Assembly: GCA_023411445.1 (NCBI GenBank)
Contig: JAEYOT010000891.1
Coordinates: 1-7,281 of the forward strand
DNA length: 7,281 nucleotides
Reading direction: 5' to 3'
From: Pseudomonadota bacterium
GTDB lineage: Bacteria; Myxococcota_A; Polyangia; Polyangiales; Polyangiaceae
Part shown: positions 6,021-7,281 of the stretch, in pieces
Position numbering within the stretch: the stretch's first letter is position 1
How the letters are laid out: the number at the start of each line of letters is the position of its first letter
Notes under the pieces: model-generated
Told to the model about the DNA's origin: nothing
Database searches by the model: none
Seen by the model: only the letters and a program-made list of their open reading frames with translations
Made by a program: the position numbers and the translations under genes

Positions 6021-6622
6021 CGGTCGGCTCCTTCGGTGTCGGCGTCAGCATCGCCAAAGCGGCGCTCGAACACCTTGCGAAAGCGGGCGCGGGCACGCGT
6101 CAGCGCGACCCACAGGTTGGGCTCGCTCATGCCCATGACGGCGGCGATCTCGCTGCCGGGCAGTCGCTCGAGCTCGAACGAGATGAGCAGCGTGCGATCC
6201 CGCGCGCTGAGCTCGTTGAGCACCGCGTAGACCATGCGCGAGGACTCCGCGCGCTCGAAATCCTGGTCGCTTCCGGCGGGCTGGCTCTGGTCCAGCGCCA
6301 GCTCCGGCTCCGCGCGCCGCCACAGCAGGCGACGCCAGCTTTCTTTCCGACGGCGCCCGTTCACGACCAGCACCGTGATGCCATAGAGCCAAGTGGTGAG
6401 CGCGGACTCACCGCGGAAGGTCCCCAGCCGTCGCTGCACGACCAGGAAGACTTCGTGCAGCAAGTCCTCCACGTCGACCTCAGCCCCCACCCCCCTGGGC
6501 CCCCACAGCCGCCGCACCCACTTCGAGACCGCTGCGGAGTGCTCGCGGTAAATCGCGTCGAGCTCCAAGACGGGTTTGCCGTCCAGCGCCTCGAGCGGTA
6601 CCGCGGCCCCGAGCTGCTCCAT
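6017..6622 (-). CDS. ECF-type RNA polymerase sigma factor
   Basis: The 201-residue protein has the two-domain layout and size of extracytoplasmic-function sigma factors. The sigma-2 domain (about 24-93) shows Y-R-E-H near its start, the region 2.2 core D-V-E-D-L-L-H-E-V-F-L (50-60), which binds the polymerase clamp, and region 2.4 T-T-W-L-Y-G-I (76-82), which contacts the -10 element. A linker rich in W, R and acidic residues (about 94-127) leads to sigma-4 (about 129-186), with E-L-S-A-R-D-R-T-L-L (137-146) and the helix-turn-helix G-S-E-I-A-A-V-M-G-M-S plus L-T-R-A-R, which should read the -35 element. The subgroup cannot be fixed from sequence alone. It directs transcription of a set of genes in response to a signal passed by the overlapping membrane protein. 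The ATG at 6622 has only a weak GAGA-like ribosome site. A 72-base gap separates it from the gene upstream on the same strand. Confidence 0.95.
   Translation of the reverse strand: MEQLGAAVPLEALDGKPVLELDAIYREHSAAVSKWVRRLWGPRGVGAEVDVEDLLHEVFLVVQRRLGTFRGESALTTWLYGITVLVVNGRRRKESWRRLLWRRAEPELALDQSQPAGSDQDFERAESSRMVYAVLNELSARDRTLLISFELERLPGSEIAAVMGMSEPNLWVALTRARARFRKVFERRFGDADADTEGADR
6028..6033 (-). promoter_or_regulatory. Shine-Dalgarno for the membrane partner gene
   Basis: AAGGAG on the minus strand lies 7 bases before the ATG at 6020, inside the end of the sigma factor gene. It supports this start over later ones and the coupling through the ATGA overlap. Confidence 0.7.
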
Positions 6623-6645
6623 GCGTCGTTCTCGAATCGTGTGTG

Positions 6646-6674
6646 CTAGTGCCGGCGGACGCGAAAACCTTTCA
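6646..6674 (-). promoter_or_regulatory. Weak candidate promoter of the ECF sigma gene
   Basis: In the 72-base gap upstream of the sigma gene, TGAAAG (6669-6674) resembles the GAA-containing -35 of ECF promoters, and CACTAG (6646-6651) lies 17 bases further on, 23 bases before the ATG. The -10 part is not a good match to any consensus. TGAAAG also overlaps a small inverted repeat GAAA-N3-TTTC. Autoregulation is common for ECF factors, which is the main reason to list it. Confidence 0.15.
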
Positions 6675-6694
6675 CCCGCGGCCGTCGCGCGCTT

Positions 6695-7281
6695 CTAAGG
6701 AGCGAAACGCGCGCCCAGCATCAGGCTGAGCGAAAGACGGGGCAAGGGCCACTCCAGCGGGCTGGCCGCGTTGACGTAAGCCCTCGCGATCGCTGGGTAA
6801 TATTGCACAGTGGCGGTCACGAACGGGCTGAGCGCCCCGCGACCGCCGAGCGTCGCTTCGGCGTACCCGCCCCAGGCCGCGGCGTTGCGCGCGCTCGTGC
6901 GATCGAACGACTCTCCCACGAGGTGCAGCCAGGCCACCACGGGCCCGGCACTGAAAGAGCCGGCCAGGCGCTTGCCGCCGAGCCGGAGCGCCGGCCCAAC
7001 TCCCAGCGGCCAGCGCCACCATTTGACGCTTCCCGGCCCCAGTGGCTCGCGGCGCGGCCACGTGAGGAGCACGCGCGCCGTGAGCGCGAAGCCGCTCGGA
7101 GCGCCATAGCTGGCACCGACGAGGGCGGCAGGCGCGAGCGAGTCGGCCAGCTCGCCACCGACGCCGACGAAGAGCTCGGTTTGGTGCGGCTGCGCTGATG
7201 GGCTCGGAGGCGCCGGCTCAGCCGGCTGCGGCGCGGGCGGCTCAGGCGGTGGGGGCGAGGGCGGCGAGGGCGGCGAGGGCG
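6695..7281 (-). CDS. Protein with Pro/Ser-rich linker and outer-membrane-like C-terminal domain (5' partial)
   Basis: The minus-strand frame is open from the window edge to the TAG at 6695-6697, giving 194 visible C-terminal residues; the start lies beyond 7281. GTG at 7072 is internal, because coding continues upstream without a stop. The first about 35 visible residues are P, S, E, A and Q only (P-S-P-P-S-P-P repeats), a rigid linker. The following about 155 residues alternate short hydrophobic stretches with Gly/Arg/Asn turns (L-F-V-G-V-G-G-E-L, G-F-A-L-T-A-R-V-L-L, P-F-V-T-A-T-V-Q-Y-Y), ending in L-S-L-M-L-G-A-R-F-A-P. This resembles an outer-membrane beta-barrel, with an aromatic residue near the C-terminus as in barrel signals. 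Myxobacteria have many proteins of the type N-terminal domain, Pro linker, barrel-like C-terminus, often near ECF sigma genes. The N-terminal domain is not in the window, so no function is given. It could share a transcript with the sigma gene 72 bases downstream. Confidence 0.75.
   Translation of the reverse strand, partial: PSPPSPPSPPPPEPPAPQPAEPAPPSPSAQPHQTELFVGVGGELADSLAPAALVGASYGAPSGFALTARVLLTWPRREPLGPGSVKWWRWPLGVGPALRLGGKRLAGSFSAGPVVAWLHLVGESFDRTSARNAAAWGGYAEATLGGRGALSPFVTATVQYYPAIARAYVNAASPLEWPLPRLSLSLMLGARFAP
7257..7281. repeat. 9-base tandem repeat coding the Pro/Ser linker
   Basis: GAGGGCGGC (plus strand) starts at 7257 and 7266, with a third copy at 7275 cut by the window edge. 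On the minus strand each unit reads as P-P-S or a circular form of it. The array continues outside the window. The unit is a multiple of three, so copy-number change would alter linker length without a frameshift. Confidence 0.7.

Noticed and set aside
5341..6138. Plus-strand open frame of 265 codons
   Set aside because: Ser/Arg/Ala-rich translation without motifs; it is the antisense of the membrane partner and sigma genes.
5708..6649. Plus-strand open frame of 313 codons opposite the sigma and membrane-partner genes
   Set aside because: The minus strand carries an unmistakable ECF sigma factor there. The plus-strand product is Arg/Ala/Pro-rich low-complexity sequence with no recognisable domain.
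6695..7072. A complete 125-residue gene starting at the GTG at 7072
   Set aside because: The same frame stays open to the window edge and encodes a barrel-like strand pattern and a Pro/Ser linker upstream of that GTG, so the GTG is an internal valine codon.

Overview
The window looks like chromosomal DNA from a myxobacterium, most likely of the Sorangium/Polyangium side (Polyangiales). The evidence is very high GC with strong third-position G/C bias, a surface protein with a long Gly/Ser/Glu/Ala linker, an outer-membrane-type protein with a Pro/Ser linker, and a pair of TPR proteins that resemble GltD (AgmU) and GltE (AglT) of the Myxococcus gliding machinery. No similarity search was possible, so taxonomy and family names rest on recognition of sequence patterns.

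Layout. (1) 1-570, plus strand: the 3' part of a secreted or surface protein made of a Gly-rich linker followed by a four-cysteine globular domain. It converges on the next gene with only 9 bases between the stop codons. (2) 580-4964, minus strand: a two-gene operon. A 1094-residue exported TPR protein is followed, with a 4-base ATGA overlap, by a 367-residue TPR lipoprotein. (3) 4965-5099: a 135-base gap with a plausible sigma-70-type promoter placed so close to the ATG that the transcript would be leaderless or nearly so. (4) 5100-6622, minus strand: an ECF sigma factor and, again through an ATGA overlap, a single-pass membrane protein with a C-terminal TPR-like domain, the likely anti-sigma or sensor partner. 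(5) 6695-7281, minus strand: the 3' part of a gene for a Pro-rich linker plus a C-terminal domain that reads like outer-membrane beta-strands. It is cut by the window edge.

How it fits together. All genes but the first are on the minus strand. The sigma/membrane-protein pair forms a transcriptional signalling unit. The TPR pair probably forms part of a periplasmic and lipid-anchored scaffold, by analogy with GltD-GltE, which link the inner-membrane motor to outer-membrane Glt proteins in Myxococcus. The other glt genes (such as gltF, gltG, gltH, gltI, gltJ) are not next to the pair here, because a convergent gene ends the operon. Whether the ECF pair regulates the TPR operon is not shown by the sequence; they are separated by a gap with its own candidate promoter. 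No RNA genes, CRISPR arrays, insertion sequences or tRNA genes were seen.
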